Below are positions 27,342-39,247 of a stretch of 64,000 bases of DNA, in pieces (position 1 is the stretch's first letter; every line of letters starts with the position of its first letter). Position numbers and translations under genes: made by a program. The notes beneath the pieces were generated by a model, which saw only the letters and a program-made list of their open reading frames with translations, had not been told where the DNA came from and made no database searches. The stretch comes from Actinocatenispora rupis (GTDB taxonomy: Bacteria; Actinomycetota; Actinomycetes; Mycobacteriales; Micromonosporaceae): the NCBI RefSeq assembly GCF_016861975.1, contig NZ_BOMB01000008.1, forward strand, positions 124,001-188,000, in the 5' to 3' direction.

Positions 27342-27470
27342 GCATCAACCGATCGGTGGACCGGCCGGATCAACCGGGGTTCGGTGCGCCGGCCGTACGC
27401 GCGGTCGATCCGTTGCGGCGGCCCGGAAAATAGCGTCGGTCCCGACGGTGGACGTCGGGAGGAGCCGGGC

Positions 27471-28391
27471 ATGCCGGTCATCGAGGTACGCGGACTGCAC
27501 AAGCGGTACGGCGAGAAGGTCGCCGTGGCGGACGTGTCGTTCGCGGTGGAACGGGGCGAGATCTTCGGCATCCTCGGCCCGAACGGGGCGGGGAAGACCA
27601 CCACGGTCGAGTGCGTGGCGGGGCTGCGCGCGCCGGACGGCGGCGGGATCGACGTACTGGGGCTGGATCCGCGGCGAGAGCGGGACGAGCTGCGCCGGGT
27701 ACTCGGCGTGCAGTTGCAGGAGAGCGCGCTGCCGGACAAGATCACCGTGACCGAGGCGCTGGAGCTGTACGCGTCGTTCCACCCGGATCCGGCGGACTGG
27801 CGGGCGCTGGTCGAGCGGCTCGGGCTGGGCGACCGGCTGCGGGCGCAGTACCGGCGGCTGTCGGGTGGGCAGAAGCAGCGGCTGTCGGTGGCGCTGGCGC
27901 TGATCGGGAAGCCGCGGATCGCGGTGCTCGACGAGCTGACGACGGGGCTGGATCCGCAGGCGCGGCACGACATCTGGGACCTGATCGAGGAGATCCGGGC
28001 GGGCGGCGTGACGGTGCTGCTGGTCACGCACTTCATGGCCGAGGCGGAACGGTTGTGCGACCGGGTCGCGGTGATCGACGCGGGCCGCGTCGCCGCGCTG
28101 GACACCCCGGCCGCGTTGACGTCCACTGTGGACAGTGAGCAGCGGATCACGTTCCGGCCGTCCCGTCCCGTCGACGACGCGGTACTCGCGGCCCTGCCCG
28201 ACGTCACCGCCGTCACCCGTACGCGGGGCGGCGACGAGCTTCTGGTGACCGGTACCGGGAACGTGCTCGCGTCGGTGGTCGGCGCGCTCGCCTCCGCCGG
28301 CATCGTCGCCGAACACCTGCGTGTCGAGCAGGCCAGCCTGGACGACGCGTACCTGGCCCTGACCCACCGCGGCGAAGGAGAGCAGCGATGA
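27471..28391 (+). CDS. DrrA-like ABC transporter ATP-binding protein
   Basis: 306 residues from the ATG at 27471 with GGGAGGAG upstream. All nucleotide-binding motifs are present: Walker A GPNGAGKTTTVE, Q-loop in LGVQLQESALPD, signature LSGGQKQRLSVALAL, Walker B AVLDELTTGLDPQ and the switch His in VLLVTHFMAEAE. The C-terminal ~75 residues form the extra domain of drug-export ATPases. The Walker B glutamate (ELT rather than EPT) is intact. Its stop overlaps the permease start (ATGA). A TCCACTGTGGA palindrome lies inside the gene at 28122. Confidence 0.93.
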   Translation: MPVIEVRGLHKRYGEKVAVADVSFAVERGEIFGILGPNGAGKTTTVECVAGLRAPDGGGIDVLGLDPRRERDELRRVLGVQLQESALPDKITVTEALELYASFHPDPADWRALVERLGLGDRLRAQYRRLSGGQKQRLSVALALIGKPRIAVLDELTTGLDPQARHDIWDLIEEIRAGGVTVLLVTHFMAEAERLCDRVAVIDAGRVAALDTPAALTSTVDSEQRITFRPSRPVDDAVLAALPDVTAVTRTRGGDELLVTGTGNVLASVVGALASAGIVAEHLRVEQASLDDAYLALTHRGEGEQR

Positions 28392-29179
28392 CCGCAGTCG
28401 ACGGTACGACGACCGCGCGGGGACGGCGCGGACCACGGGCCGCACCGTTCGTCCGGCTGGTACGTACCGAGGCGCGGTTGTTCCTGCGGGAGCCGATGGC
28501 CGTGCTGTGGGCGCTGGTGTTTCCCCCGGTGCTCCTGGTGATCCTGGGCTGCGTGCCGTCGTTCCGGGAACGCAGCGCCGATCTGCACGGCCTGCGCGTG
28601 ATCGACCTGTACGTGCCGATCATGGTGATCTTCGTGGTGGCCATGACGGCGGTGAACGTGCTCCCGGCGACGATCACCTCGTACCGGGAGAAAGGGATCC
28701 TGCGGCGGTTGTCCACGACGCCGCTGCCACCGTCCCGGCTGCTGCTCGCCCAGGTCGTCCTCAACGTCGTACTCGAAACCCTGGTACTGGTGCTCGTCGT
28801 GGCGGTCGGCCGGATCGGGTTCGGCGTCGCGCTGCCGAAGCAGCCCGTGGCGTACGCGATCGTGTTCGCGTGCGCGGTGCTCGCGTTGCTGGCGCTCGGC
28901 ATGGTCATCGCCGCGGTGTCGCCCAACGCCAAGGTGGGCAACGCGCTCGGCATGATCCTGTTCTTCCCGCTGATGTTCTTCGCCGGGCTGTGGCTGCCGG
29001 TCGCCGCGATGCCCGCGGTCCTGCGCCGGATCGCCGAGTACACGCCGGTCGGTGCGGCCACGCAGGCGCTCGGGCAGGCCGCCGCCGGCGACTGGCCGAA
29101 CCCGGTGCACCTGCTCGTGCTCGTCGGGTACGCGGTGGTGTTCAGCCTGGTCGCGATCCGCTTCTTCCGGTGGGAGTGA
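28388..29179 (+). CDS. ABC-2 type transporter permease (DrrB-like)
   Basis: 263 residues with six predicted membrane helices (for example LWALVFPPVLLVILGCVP, IMVIFVVAMTAVNVLPATI, PVAYAIVFACAVLALLALGMVIAAV and ALGMILFFPLMFFAGLWLP). The conserved loop ITSYREKGILRRLSTTPLPPSRLLLAQ is typical of ABC-2 drug or lipid exporters. It starts within the end of the ATPase gene (ATGA), so the pair is made together. Likely cargo is an antibiotic or envelope lipid. A histidine kinase/response regulator follows 47 bp downstream and probably senses the same stress. Confidence 0.92.
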   Translation: MTAVDGTTTARGRRGPRAAPFVRLVRTEARLFLREPMAVLWALVFPPVLLVILGCVPSFRERSADLHGLRVIDLYVPIMVIFVVAMTAVNVLPATITSYREKGILRRLSTTPLPPSRLLLAQVVLNVVLETLVLVLVVAVGRIGFGVALPKQPVAYAIVFACAVLALLALGMVIAAVSPNAKVGNALGMILFFPLMFFAGLWLPVAAMPAVLRRIAEYTPVGAATQALGQAAAGDWPNPVHLLVLVGYAVVFSLVAIRFFRWE

Positions 29180-29226
29180 GAGAATCCCGCCGGGCGGCGC
29201 CACTCGGAACGGAACGGGGGATCGCG

Positions 29227-30519
29227 ATGACGTGCCAGACCGCGTACCCGACGCCGCGGGCCGTCGACGGGCCGGACTGGGAACGCCGGGCGGTGCTGTT
29301 CTACCGGATCCTGCCGTACCCGCTGCTCGCCGCGTCGCTCGGGCTGGCCGCCCTCAGCGTCGGCCAGGGCTGGTCCGACTGGAACCGGTTCGCCCTGGTC
29401 GCCGCCGTGTCCCTCGTCGCCGGCGGCGTCGTGCTGTGGTTCTCCACCCTGCACCCCGACTGGGAACGGCACCGCGGCCGGATGACCGGGTACCTGGCGC
29501 TCCGGCTCGCCCTCACCGCCGTACTGGTGGTGCTGAACCCGTGGTTCGGCATCTTCGCCTGGATCGGGTACGTGGACGCGATGCGGCTGCCGGCGTACGG
29601 CGGGCGCGCCGCCTCGGTGGTCGTCGTCCTGGTCACCGCCGGGCTGATGGCCGGCACCGAGATCGGCGGCTTCTTCGCGCCCACCCCCGCCCGGATCGCC
29701 GCGTTCGTCGTGGCCTTCCTGCTGAACATGCTGCTGGCCGGCACGATGGGCGCCATCTTCGCCTTCGTACAGGCGCGGAACGAGCAGCGCCGGATCGCGC
29801 TCGACGAGCTGGCCGCGGCCAACGAGAAGCTGTCCGCCACCCTCCGGGAGAACGCCGGGCTGCACGCGCAACTGCTGTCCGCCGCCCGCGAGGCCGGCGT
29901 ACTCGACGAGCGGGCGCGGCTGGCGCGCGAGATCCACGACACCATCGCGCAGGGACTCACCGGCATCATCACCCAGTTGCAGGCGGCCAAGGGAGTACCC
30001 GAGAAGGAGCGGTACCTGGAGACCTCGCTCGGGCTTGCGCGGCAGAGCCTCGGTGAGGCGCGCCGTTCGGTACAGGCGCTGCGGCCGGCGCCGCTGGAGG
30101 ACGCGCACCTGCCCGAGGCGGTGACGCAGGTCGTCGCCGACTGGTCCGCGCTGCACGGGGTGCCCGCCACCGCCGACACCACCGGTACGCCCCGGCGGAT
30201 GCACCCGGAGGTCGAGGTGACCCTGCTGCGCGCCTGTCAGGAGTCGCTCGCCAACGTGGCCCGGCACGCGCGGGCCGGCCGCGTCGGCGTCACACTGTCG
30301 TACATGGAGGACGTGATCACGCTGGACGTGCGGGACGACGGGGTCGGCTTCGACCCGGACGACCGGCCGGAGGCCGGCGCCGACGGCGGTTTCGGCCTGA
30401 CCGGGATGCGCCAGCGCGTCACCCGGCTCGGCGGCTCGCTGAGCGTCGAGTCCGAACCGGGCGCCGGTACCGCGATCTCCGCCATCGTCCCGGCCGAACC
30501 CGCGGCGGGGTCGGCGTGA
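29227..30519 (+). CDS. sensor histidine kinase (NarL-partner type, HisKA_3)
   Basis: 430 residues from the ATG at 29227. The N-terminal half has about five or six membrane helices (PLLAASLGLAALSV, FALVAAVSLVAGGVVLWF, LRLALTAVLVVL, AASVVVVLVTAGLMAG, IAAFVVAFLLNMLLAGTMGAI). A coiled linker (NEQRRIALDELAAANEKL) leads to the dimerisation helix with phospho-acceptor His in ERARLAREIHDTIAQGL. The ATP lid and N/G boxes are ACQESLANVARHA, LDVRDDGVGF and GFGLTGMRQRV. Its stop overlaps the response-regulator start (GTGA). Together they follow a drug-type ABC exporter, suggesting a detoxification sensor. Confidence 0.93.
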   Translation: MTCQTAYPTPRAVDGPDWERRAVLFYRILPYPLLAASLGLAALSVGQGWSDWNRFALVAAVSLVAGGVVLWFSTLHPDWERHRGRMTGYLALRLALTAVLVVLNPWFGIFAWIGYVDAMRLPAYGGRAASVVVVLVTAGLMAGTEIGGFFAPTPARIAAFVVAFLLNMLLAGTMGAIFAFVQARNEQRRIALDELAAANEKLSATLRENAGLHAQLLSAAREAGVLDERARLAREIHDTIAQGLTGIITQLQAAKGVPEKERYLETSLGLARQSLGEARRSVQALRPAPLEDAHLPEAVTQVVADWSALHGVPATADTTGTPRRMHPEVEVTLLRACQESLANVARHARAGRVGVTLSYMEDVITLDVRDDGVGFDPDDRPEAGADGGFGLTGMRQRVTRLGGSLSVESEPGAGTAISAIVPAEPAAGSA

Positions 30520-31163
30520 GCGCCCCGGCGGCGACGATCCGGGTGCTGCTCGTCGACGACCACCCGGTCGTACGGGACGGGTTGCGCGGGATGCTGTCCG
30601 GTGCGGCCGACATCGAGGTCGTCGGGGAGGCGTCGGACGGCGCCGAGGCGGTCGACCGGGCCGCGGTGGACCGGCCCGACGTCGTACTGATGGACCTGCG
30701 GATGCCGAACGTGGACGGCGTCACCGCGATCCGCCGGCTGCGCGAACGCGGCCTGCCCTGCCGCGTCCTCGTCCTCACCACGTACGACACCGACCAGGAC
30801 GTGCTGCCCGCGATCGAGGCCGGCGCCACCGGGTACCTGTTGAAGGACGCGCCGCGCGAGGACCTGTTCCGCGCCGTACGGTCGGCGGCGCGCGGCGAGG
30901 CGGTGCTCGCCCCGTCGGTCGCCACCCGGCTGATGGGCCGGGTGCGTACCCCGGTGGCGGAGCCGTTGAGCCAGCGCGAGCTGGAGGTGCTGTCGCTCAT
31001 CGCCGCCGGGAGTACGAACCGGGACGCGGCGTCCCGGCTGTTCATCTCCGAGGCGACGGTCAAGACGCACCTGCTGCACATCTACGCGAAGCTCGGCGTG
31101 AACGACCGGGCCGCCGCGGTGGCCGCCGCGTTCCACCGGGGGCTGCTCCGCCCCGACACCTGA
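30516..31163 (+). CDS. NarL/FixJ-type response regulator
   Basis: 215 residues starting at the GTG at 30516 overlapping the kinase stop. The receiver domain has the acidic pocket (LLVDDHPVV), phospho-Asp in DVVLMDLRMPNVDG, and Lys in TGYLLKDAPRED. The LuxR-type HTH is complete (PLSQRELEVLSLIAAGSTNRDAASRLFISEATVKTHLLHIYAKLG). It should control the upstream DrrAB-like exporter. The stop codon lies within the bidirectional hairpin terminator. Confidence 0.95.
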   Translation: MSAPAATIRVLLVDDHPVVRDGLRGMLSGAADIEVVGEASDGAEAVDRAAVDRPDVVLMDLRMPNVDGVTAIRRLRERGLPCRVLVLTTYDTDQDVLPAIEAGATGYLLKDAPREDLFRAVRSAARGEAVLAPSVATRLMGRVRTPVAEPLSQRELEVLSLIAAGSTNRDAASRLFISEATVKTHLLHIYAKLGVNDRAAAVAAAFHRGLLRPDT

Positions 31164-31193
31164 TCCCCTTGGTACGCAAGGGGATCAGGTGTC
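31155..31193. terminator. bidirectional hairpin between the response regulator and hutH
   Basis: Positions 31155-31170 pair perfectly (16 bp) with 31178-31193 around a GGTACGC loop. The stem contains the regulator's TGA and ends 7 bp before the hutH stop codon, so it serves both converging transcripts. The loop region contains CCCTTGGTACGCAAGGG, a 17-mer that occurs again at 59164-59180. Confidence 0.85.
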
Positions 31194-31200
31194 GGCGCGG

Positions 31201-32739
31201 TCAGGCGAGCGGGCCGACCGCGGCCTCGATCTCGGTGCGCAGACCGGGCTCGGTGACCAGGGTCCGGGTGTGTTCCAGGATCGGCGCGAGGAAGGCGTCC
31301 GGTCCCGGTTCGCCGGCGTACGCGGCGAAGTGGCGGACGGCGATGGCGCCTGCCGGGCTCGGCGTGAGCGGCGCGCGCAGCTGGAGTCCGCGGCAGGCGG
31401 CGAGCAGCTCGACGCTCAGCAGGTGCGACAGGTTGGTCAGCACCGTACGCAGCTTGCGCGCGGCGGACCAGCCCATCGACACGTGGTCCTCCTGCATGCC
31501 GGAGGTCGGGATCGAGTCCGTCGACGCCGGTACGGCCAGGCGCCGGTTCTCCGCGACGATGCCGGCCGCCGTGTACTGCGCGATCATCAGGCCGGAGTTG
31601 ACGCCCGGGTCCGGCGACAGGAACGCGGGCAGCTCGCGCGAGCGCGTCACGTCGAGCAGCCGGTCGACCCGCCGCTCGGAGATCGAACCGACCTCGGCGG
31701 CGGCGATCGCCAGGTAGTCGCAGGCGAAGCCGAGCGGCGCGCCGTGGAAGTTGCCGGTGGACTCGACGCGCCCGTCCGGGAGTACGACGGGGTTGTCGAC
31801 GACGGACACCAGTTCGCGGTCGGCGACCTGTGCGGCGAAGTCGAGCGTGTCCCGCGCGGCACCGGCCACCTGGGGCGCGCACCGCATCGAGTACGCGTCC
31901 TGGACGGCGTGGGTCAGGTCGTCGCGGTGCGAGTCCATCACGCCGGACCGTTCGAGCAGGCGGTGGATGTTCGCGGCGGACGCGGCCTGGCCGGGGTGCG
32001 GCCGGATCGCGTGCAGTTCGGGCAGGAACGGGCGGTCCGAGCCGAGCATCGCCTCGACCGCCAGCGCGGCCGTCACGTCGGCCATCGTGAACAGGTGCCG
32101 GGCGTCGGCGATCGCCAGCAGCAGCATGCCGAGCATGCCGTCGGTACCGTTGATCAGCGCCAGACCCTCCTTGCTGGCCAACGTGATCGGGCTCAACCCG
32201 GCCCGCCGCAACGCATCCGCGGCCGGGACGCGGCTGCCGTCGTCCGCGCGTACCCAGCCCTCGCCGAGGAGTACGAGGGCGCAGTGCGCGAGCGGGGCCA
32301 GGTCCCCGGATGCGCCCAGCGACCCGTGCTCCGGTACCCACGGCGTGACGTCCGCGTTCAGCAGGTCCACCAGCGCCTGCGCGACGAGCGGTCGTACGCC
32401 GGAGCGGCCCATCGCCAGCGAACGGACCCGCAGCAGCATCATGGCGCGGACGACCTCGGCCGGCATCGGCTCGCCCATCCCGGACGAGTGCGAGCGGATC
32501 AGCGCGTGCTGCAACTCGGTCCGGCGCTCCGGCGCGATGAACGTGTTGGCCAGCGCGCCGAACCCGGTGGACACGCCGTACACGGCGCGGGCGTCCCGCT
32601 CGATACCGTCCACAATGGACCGACTGGTACCCATCGCGGACAGCGCGGCCTCGGACAGCTCGACGCGCGCACCGTGCCGGGCCACCGCGACCACGTGTTC
32701 CGGCCGTACCCCGTCGGGGCCGACGGTCACCGTCTTCAT
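31201..32739 (-). CDS. hutH: histidine ammonia-lyase
   Basis: 512 residues, the normal length, from the ATG at 32739. It deaminates L-histidine to urocanate, the first step of histidine breakdown. The MIO prosthetic-group triad Ala-Ser-Gly is in GSLGASGDLAPLAH. Further conserved blocks are YGVSTGFGALAN and QDAYSMRCAPQVAG, with the substrate-binding region near ENRRLAVPAS. It is the last gene of the hut operon, 4 bp after the hutI stop, and a strong hairpin ends the transcript. Confidence 0.97.
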   Translation of the reverse strand: MKTVTVGPDGVRPEHVVAVARHGARVELSEAALSAMGTSRSIVDGIERDARAVYGVSTGFGALANTFIAPERRTELQHALIRSHSSGMGEPMPAEVVRAMMLLRVRSLAMGRSGVRPLVAQALVDLLNADVTPWVPEHGSLGASGDLAPLAHCALVLLGEGWVRADDGSRVPAADALRRAGLSPITLASKEGLALINGTDGMLGMLLLAIADARHLFTMADVTAALAVEAMLGSDRPFLPELHAIRPHPGQAASAANIHRLLERSGVMDSHRDDLTHAVQDAYSMRCAPQVAGAARDTLDFAAQVADRELVSVVDNPVVLPDGRVESTGNFHGAPLGFACDYLAIAAAEVGSISERRVDRLLDVTRSRELPAFLSPDPGVNSGLMIAQYTAAGIVAENRRLAVPASTDSIPTSGMQEDHVSMGWSAARKLRTVLTNLSHLLSVELLAACRGLQLRAPLTPSPAGAIAVRHFAAYAGEPGPDAFLAPILEHTRTLVTEPGLRTEIEAAVGPLA

Positions 32740-32743
32740 CGTT

Positions 32744-33922
32744 CTACATCTCCTGCCGGTAAGCGATTTCGCCGCCCGACACCACGGTGTGCACGAGCGG
32801 GACACCCGGCCGGTACGCCAGGTGGAGGTACGTGGGTGCGTCCAGTACGACCAGGTCGGCGCGGGCGCCGGTGGTCAGCGTGCCGACGTCGTCGCGACGC
32901 AGTGCCGCGGCACCGCCGGCCGTCGCCGACCACAGCGCCTCGGCGGGCGTCAGCCGCATCTCGCGTACGGCGAGGGCCAGGCAGAACGCCATCGACGAGG
33001 TGAACGACGAGCCCGGGTTGCAGTCGGTCGCGATCGCGACGGTGGCGCCGGCGTCGAGCAGCCGCCGCGCCGGCGGGTACGGGGAGCGGGTGGAGAACTC
33101 GACGCCGGGCAGCAGCGTCGCCACGGTGTCCGATGTGGACAGTCCGTCGACGTCCGCGTCGGACAGGTACGTGCAGTGGTCGACGCTGGCGGCACCGAGT
33201 TCCAGGGCCAGCGCCACACCGGGGCCGGGGCCGAGCTGGTTGCCGTGCAGCCGCGGCAGCAGTCCGCGCCGCGCGCCGGCGGTGAGGACCGCGCGGCACT
33301 GGTCGGCGTCGAACGCGCCGCGCTCGCAGAACGCGTCGACCCACCGCGCGTGCGGCGCGCAGGCGTCCAGCATCGGCCCGCACACCAGCTCGACGTACTC
33401 GTCCGCGCGCCCCTCGTACTCCGCGGGCACCACGTGCGCGCCGAGGAACGTGGTCTCCGGCGTCACCGTACGGGCGGCCCGGAGCTGGCGCGCCTCCTGC
33501 TCGACGTCCAGCCCGTACCCGGACTTGCACTCGAACGTCGTGGTGCCCTGCCGGACCAGTTCCCGTTGCAGGTAAGCGAGATTCGCGGCCAGCTCGGTGT
33601 CCGGCGCCGCCCGCGTCGTCGCGACGGTACGCCGGATGCCGCCGCCGGTGTAGGGTTCTCCGGCCATCCGGGCGGCGAACTCGCCGGACCGGTCGCCCGC
33701 GAACACCAGATGCGTGTGGCTGTCGACGAATCCGGGGATCACGGCCCGTCCGCCAGCGTCGACGTGCGTGTCGCAGGCGGGCGCCGAGCCGGCCGGACCG
33801 ATCCACGCGACCCTGCCGTCGACGGCCACCAGCGCGACGTCGCGCCGGATCCCCAGCGGTTCGGCGCCGCCGGGCTCGTTGGTGACCAGCTCGCCGATGC
33901 GGTCCACGAGCGTCGCGGTCAT
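32744..33922 (-). CDS. hutI: imidazolonepropionase
   Basis: 392 residues from the ATG at 33922 with GGGAGGA upstream. An amidohydrolase-superfamily enzyme that opens 4-imidazolone-5-propionate to N-formimino-L-glutamate. The metal-binding HxH is in [14 protein letters not shown]; later ligand regions are [18 protein letters not shown] and [10 protein letters not shown]. The family's [14 protein letters not shown] is exact. It is the fifth gene of the operon, separated by 34 bp from hutF and by 4 bp from hutH. Confidence 0.96.
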   Translation of the reverse strand: MTATLVDRIGELVTNEPGGAEPLGIRRDVALVAVDGRVAWIGPAGSAPACDTHVDAGGRAVIPGFVDSHTHLVFAGDRSGEFAARMAGEPYTGGGIRRTVATTRAAPDTELAANLAYLQRELVRQGTTTFECKSGYGLDVEQEARQLRAARTVTPETTFLGAHVVPAEYEGRADEYVELVCGPMLDACAPHARWVDAFCERGAFDADQCRAVLTAGARRGLLPRLHGNQLGPGPGVALALELGAASVDHCTYLSDADVDGLSTSDTVATLLPGVEFSTRSPYPPARRLLDAGATVAIATDCNPGSSFTSSMAFCLALAVREMRLTPAEALWSATAGGAAALRRDDVGTLTTGARADLVVLDAPTYLHLAYRPGVPLVHTVVSGGEIAYRQEM

Positions 33923-33956
33923 CGGTGGTCCTCCCGGATCCGTCCACAGTGGAATG

Positions 33957-35330
33957 TCATGACGCGGCCTCCGCCCAGACGGCCCGGACCGCCCGGTCCA
34001 GCCGCCCCGGTACGTCCTCGACCAGCTGGTGCACGCCGTCCCGGACCACCTCGCGGCCGGCGACCACGACGTGCCGTACGTCGGCGGCGGTGGCCGCGAA
34101 GACCACCGCACCGAGCGCGTCGGCGTCCGTGCCGAGGTCCGCGCCCGCCAACCGGACCGTGTCGGTACGCACCGTCGTCAGGTCGGCGTCCGCCCCCGGT
34201 ACGAGGACCGGCGTGCGGCCCAGTGCGCCACGCCCCGCCGGACCGGCCGCGTACAGCAGGTCCGCGGCGGCGAAGTGGCCGCGGCGTTCGCTGCGCAGCC
34301 GCTCGTTCAGCTCCACCGCGCGCGCCTCCTCGAACGGGTCGACCACCGCGTGGCTGTCGCTGCCGAGGCTGAGCGAACCCGGCCGCGCGGCGTGCAGGTC
34401 CGGCGCGGGGCCGATGCCGTCGCCCAGGTCCCGTTCCGTGGTGGGGCACAGGCAGACGCCGGCGCCGAGGTCCGCGATCAGGTCGCGGTCGGCGGGCGAC
34501 AGGTGCGTCGCGTGCACCAGCAGGCTGCGCGGGCCGAGCGCGCCGGCCTCGCCGAGCAGCTGCGTCGGGCTCAGCCCGTACGCCGCCTGGCAGGCCGCGT
34601 TCTCCGCGCGCTGCTCGGACAGGTGCACGTGCAGGTCGGTCGCGAACGGGGCGCCGGCCACCACCCGCATCGCGTCCGGCGGCATCGCCCGTACCGAGTG
34701 GATCGCCTTGGCCACGGTGACATCCGGGTGCGGCGGCCGGAACGCGGCGGCGCGCTCCGCCCACGCCTCCGCCGTACCGTCGCCGAAGCGGAGTTGCGCA
34801 CCCTGCAAGGGAAGCAGCGCGCCGCGCTCGTCCAGCCCGCCGTTCAGGTAGCAGGTGTCGGCGAGGACCAGCCGGATCCCGGCGTCGGCGGCGGCCTGCG
34901 CGAGCGCGGCACCCATCACGTTCGGCTCGTCGTACGGCTTGCCGCCGGGCGCGTGGTGCAGGTAGTGGAACTCGCCGACCACGGTGATCCCGGCCAGCGC
35001 CATCTCCGCGTACGCCGCCCGCGCCAGCGCCAGGTACGTGTCCGGCGTGAGTACGGCGGCGATCCGGTACATCTGCTCGCGCCAGGTCCAGAACGAGCCC
35101 CGGTCCGCGTGCGTACGCCCGCGGAGCGCCCGGTGGAACGCGTGCGAGTGCGCGTTCGCCAGGCCGGGCAGGGTGATCCCGGCCAGCCGTACCGCGTCGG
35201 GTGGTGCGGGCCGGTCCCGTTCGATCGCCGCGATCGTCCCGTCCCGCACGGTGACGAGCGCGTCCCGCAGCAGCGAGCCGGGACCGGGCTCACCGGTCCA
35301 CAGCATGGGGCACCAGTACCGGGCGGTCAC
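33957..35330 (-). CDS. hutF: formimidoylglutamate deiminase
   Basis: 457 residues. The GTG at 35330 is chosen because it overlaps the stop of the preceding gene (GTGA). An amidohydrolase with HAHSHAFHR metal site (seen as [12 protein letters not shown]), [25 protein letters not shown] and [16 protein letters not shown]. HutF converts N-formimino-L-glutamate to N-formyl-L-glutamate and ammonia, so this organism uses the two-step branch that needs a deformylase. No HutG is present in the operon; the M20 hydrolase upstream occupies that place. Confidence 0.95.
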   Translation of the reverse strand: MTARYWCPMLWTGEPGPGSLLRDALVTVRDGTIAAIERDRPAPPDAVRLAGITLPGLANAHSHAFHRALRGRTHADRGSFWTWREQMYRIAAVLTPDTYLALARAAYAEMALAGITVVGEFHYLHHAPGGKPYDEPNVMGAALAQAAADAGIRLVLADTCYLNGGLDERGALLPLQGAQLRFGDGTAEAWAERAAAFRPPHPDVTVAKAIHSVRAMPPDAMRVVAGAPFATDLHVHLSEQRAENAACQAAYGLSPTQLLGEAGALGPRSLLVHATHLSPADRDLIADLGAGVCLCPTTERDLGDGIGPAPDLHAARPGSLSLGSDSHAVVDPFEEARAVELNERLRSERRGHFAAADLLYAAGPAGRGALGRTPVLVPGADADLTTVRTDTVRLAGADLGTDADALGAVVFAATAADVRHVVVAGREVVRDGVHQLVEDVPGRLDRAVRAVWAEAAS

Positions 35331-36549
35331 GACAGCTCCCGGAGGGCGTCGGCGAGGGCGGTCACGCCGGCGACGCAGTCGTCGTCGGCGGTGGTCTCGG
35401 CGGGGGAGTGGGACACGCCGGTCGGGTTGCGGACGAACAGCATCGCGGTCGGGATCCCTGCCGTGGCAAGGATCCCGGCGTCGTGCCCGGCACCGGTCGG
35501 CAGCGCCGGCACCGGCTTCCCCGTACCGATGCCGCGGGCGAGGCGTCCGGCGAGCGCCCGGTCGAACTCGACCACGCCGCTCACCGACTCGGCGGTGACC
35601 GTCAGCCCGGTACCGTCCCGGTCGACCCGGTCCCGCGCCTGCCGTTCCAGGTCCGCCAGCATGGCGTCCAATGTGGACTGTTCGGCCGCGCGGGCGTCCA
35701 GCCACGCGGTCACCCGCGACGGGATCGCGTTGGTACCGTTGGGTTCCACCTGGATCCGGCCGAACGTGGCGCGCGCCTCGTGCAGCCGCGCCTGCTTGTT
35801 CGCGGCCAGCGCGGTCATCGCGTAGCTGAGCATCGGGTCGTGCCGGTCGGCCATCAACGTGGTGCCGGCGTGGTTCGCCTCGCCGGTGAAGTCGAAGCGC
35901 CAGCGCCCGTGCGGCCAGATCGCCGTACCGACGCCGACCGCGGCGTCCAGCTCGGCGAGCCCGCGGCCCTGCTCGATGTGCAGCTCGACGTAGTGGCCGA
36001 TCCGGCTCAACCGCACCGGATCCGCGCCCAGCCCGGACGGGTCCGCGCCCGCCGCGGCCATCGCGTCGACCAGCGTCGTACCGGTGGGGTCGGTCAGCTC
36101 GGCGCCGCGTTCGGCGTCCAGCGCGCCGGTGAGCAGCCGCGAGCCGAGGCAGGCCACGCCGAACCGGGAGCCCTCCTCCTCGCAGAACGCCACCACGCCG
36201 ATCGGCCGGGACGGCTGGAATCCCTGCTCCCGCAACAGATCCACCGCGAGGAACGCGGACACCACGCCGAGCGGCCCGTCGTACGCGCCACCGTTCGGTA
36301 CCGAGTCGAGGTGGCTGCCGGTGACCAGCGCGTTCCCGGCGGCCGGGTCACCCCACCACGCCCACAGGTTACCGTTGCCGTCCGGGTCGACGGTCATGCC
36401 GCGGGCCGTGGCCTGCGCGGTGAACCACTCGCGGCACGCCTGGTCCGCGTCGGAGAAACCGTGCCGCGCGTACCCGCCGCCGCTCGCGCGGCCGATCGGC
36501 AGCAACTCCTCCCACAGCGTACGGAAGCGGTCCCGACCGTCCACAGTGC

Positions 36550-36553
<4 letters not shown>
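35327..36553 (-). CDS. M20-family amidohydrolase (allantoate amidohydrolase-like) in the hut operon
   Basis: 408 residues from the GTG at 36553, overlapping the hutU stop (GTGA). Its own stop overlaps hutF the same way. Zn-dependent M20 features: [20 protein letters not shown] (bridging Asp), [10 protein letters not shown] (catalytic Glu pair), [12 protein letters not shown] and [10 protein letters not shown]. The family cleaves N-carbamoyl or N-formyl amino acids and allantoate. Sitting between hutU and hutF with coupled translation, it may hydrolyse N-formyl-L-glutamate in place of HutG. The activity is inferred from context; a true allantoate or ureidoglycine role is the alternative. Confidence 0.9.
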
Positions 36554-38267
<1,714 letters not shown>

Positions 38268-38271
<4 letters not shown>

Positions 38272-39116
38272 CCGGCGAACAGGCCACGCCGGTTCGCGGA
38301 GCGTTCGAAGGATTCGAGCCGGGCCTGGGTCTCGGTCGGCCGGGCGTCGCAGATCGCCTGCAACAGCACCATCGCCAGTACCATCGGCGCGCTGTGCAGG
38401 TCGAACACCAGCTGCGCGCCGACCGGGGCCGGGAGTACGAGGTCGGACTCCTCGGCGGCCGGGCTCATCGGACCGTCCGTGATCGTCACGACCCGCAGCC
38501 CGCCCGCGCGCGCCGCCCGCAGCGCCGCCAACGCCTCCACCGGGTACCGCGGCAGTACGAACGTCAGCAGCGCGGTCGCGCCCGCCGCCTGCGCCTGCTC
38601 CAGCCGGTCGGCCAGGACGCTGCCGCCCGCCGTACAGACCCGGACATCCGGCAGCACCTTGGCCGCGAAGTACCCGAAGTACTCGGCGATCGGGCCGCCG
38701 GCGCGCAGGCCCACGACGGGCAGCGGGCGGCTGTCCGCGAGTACCCGGGCGGCGGCGAGCACCGGCTCCGGATCGGCCAGGAAGCCGGACAGGCTGGTCA
38801 GGTTGTCGTGCTCGGCGGCGACGGCGCGCTGCCACTCGTTGCGCCGCGCCTCGTCCGGCGTCTCCGCCCGCCCGTCGGTACGGATCAGCTCGCGGATGCG
38901 GTCCCGCAGCGCCGGATACCCGTCGTACCCGACGGCGGTGGCGAAGCGGGTCACCGACGGCTGGCTCACCCCGGCCAACTCGGCGATCTCGCCGCTGGAC
39001 AAGTAGCCGGCGCGCGGCGCGTGCTCGACGAGCGACTGCGCGATGCGCCGCTGGGTCGGGGTCAGCCGCTGCCCGGCGAACAGCCCGAGCAGCCGCGACG
39101 ACGGGCTCTCCTCCAC
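38268..39116 (-). CDS. MurR/RpiR-family regulator heading the hut operon
   Basis: 282 residues from a GTG at 39116. An N-terminal HTH_6 domain ([54 protein letters not shown]) precedes a SIS sugar-isomerase-like effector domain ([26 protein letters not shown] ... [18 protein letters not shown]). Most MurR/RpiR proteins bind phosphosugars. This one begins the hut operon and overlaps hutU by ATGA, so it is probably the histidine-pathway regulator, with urocanate or a similar compound as ligand. Its start is 13 bp from a perfect 17-bp inverted repeat, implying autoregulation. Confidence 0.9.
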
Positions 39117-39128
39117 GGCCGCAGCCTA

Positions 39129-39173
39129 TGCATGGATGCTTTCACGAGTCAAGACGGTGAAAGCATCCATGCA
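39129..39173. promoter_or_regulatory. hut operator: perfect 17-bp inverted repeat
   Basis: TGCATGGATGCTTTCAC (39129-39145) is repeated exactly in inverted orientation at 39157-39173 with an 11-base spacer. Each arm also contains GCATggATGC, itself near-symmetrical. It lies between the regulator/hut operon (minus strand) and a divergent oxidoreductase gene, so the regulator probably controls both. The size and layout match MurR/RpiR operators, which bind as tetramers. Confidence 0.8.
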
Positions 39174-39247
39174 GGACGGCCGCCATCCGCCCGACGACCG
39201 GCGCGGACCAGTAGATTCGCCCTCGACGTCGGACGCAGGAGGACACC

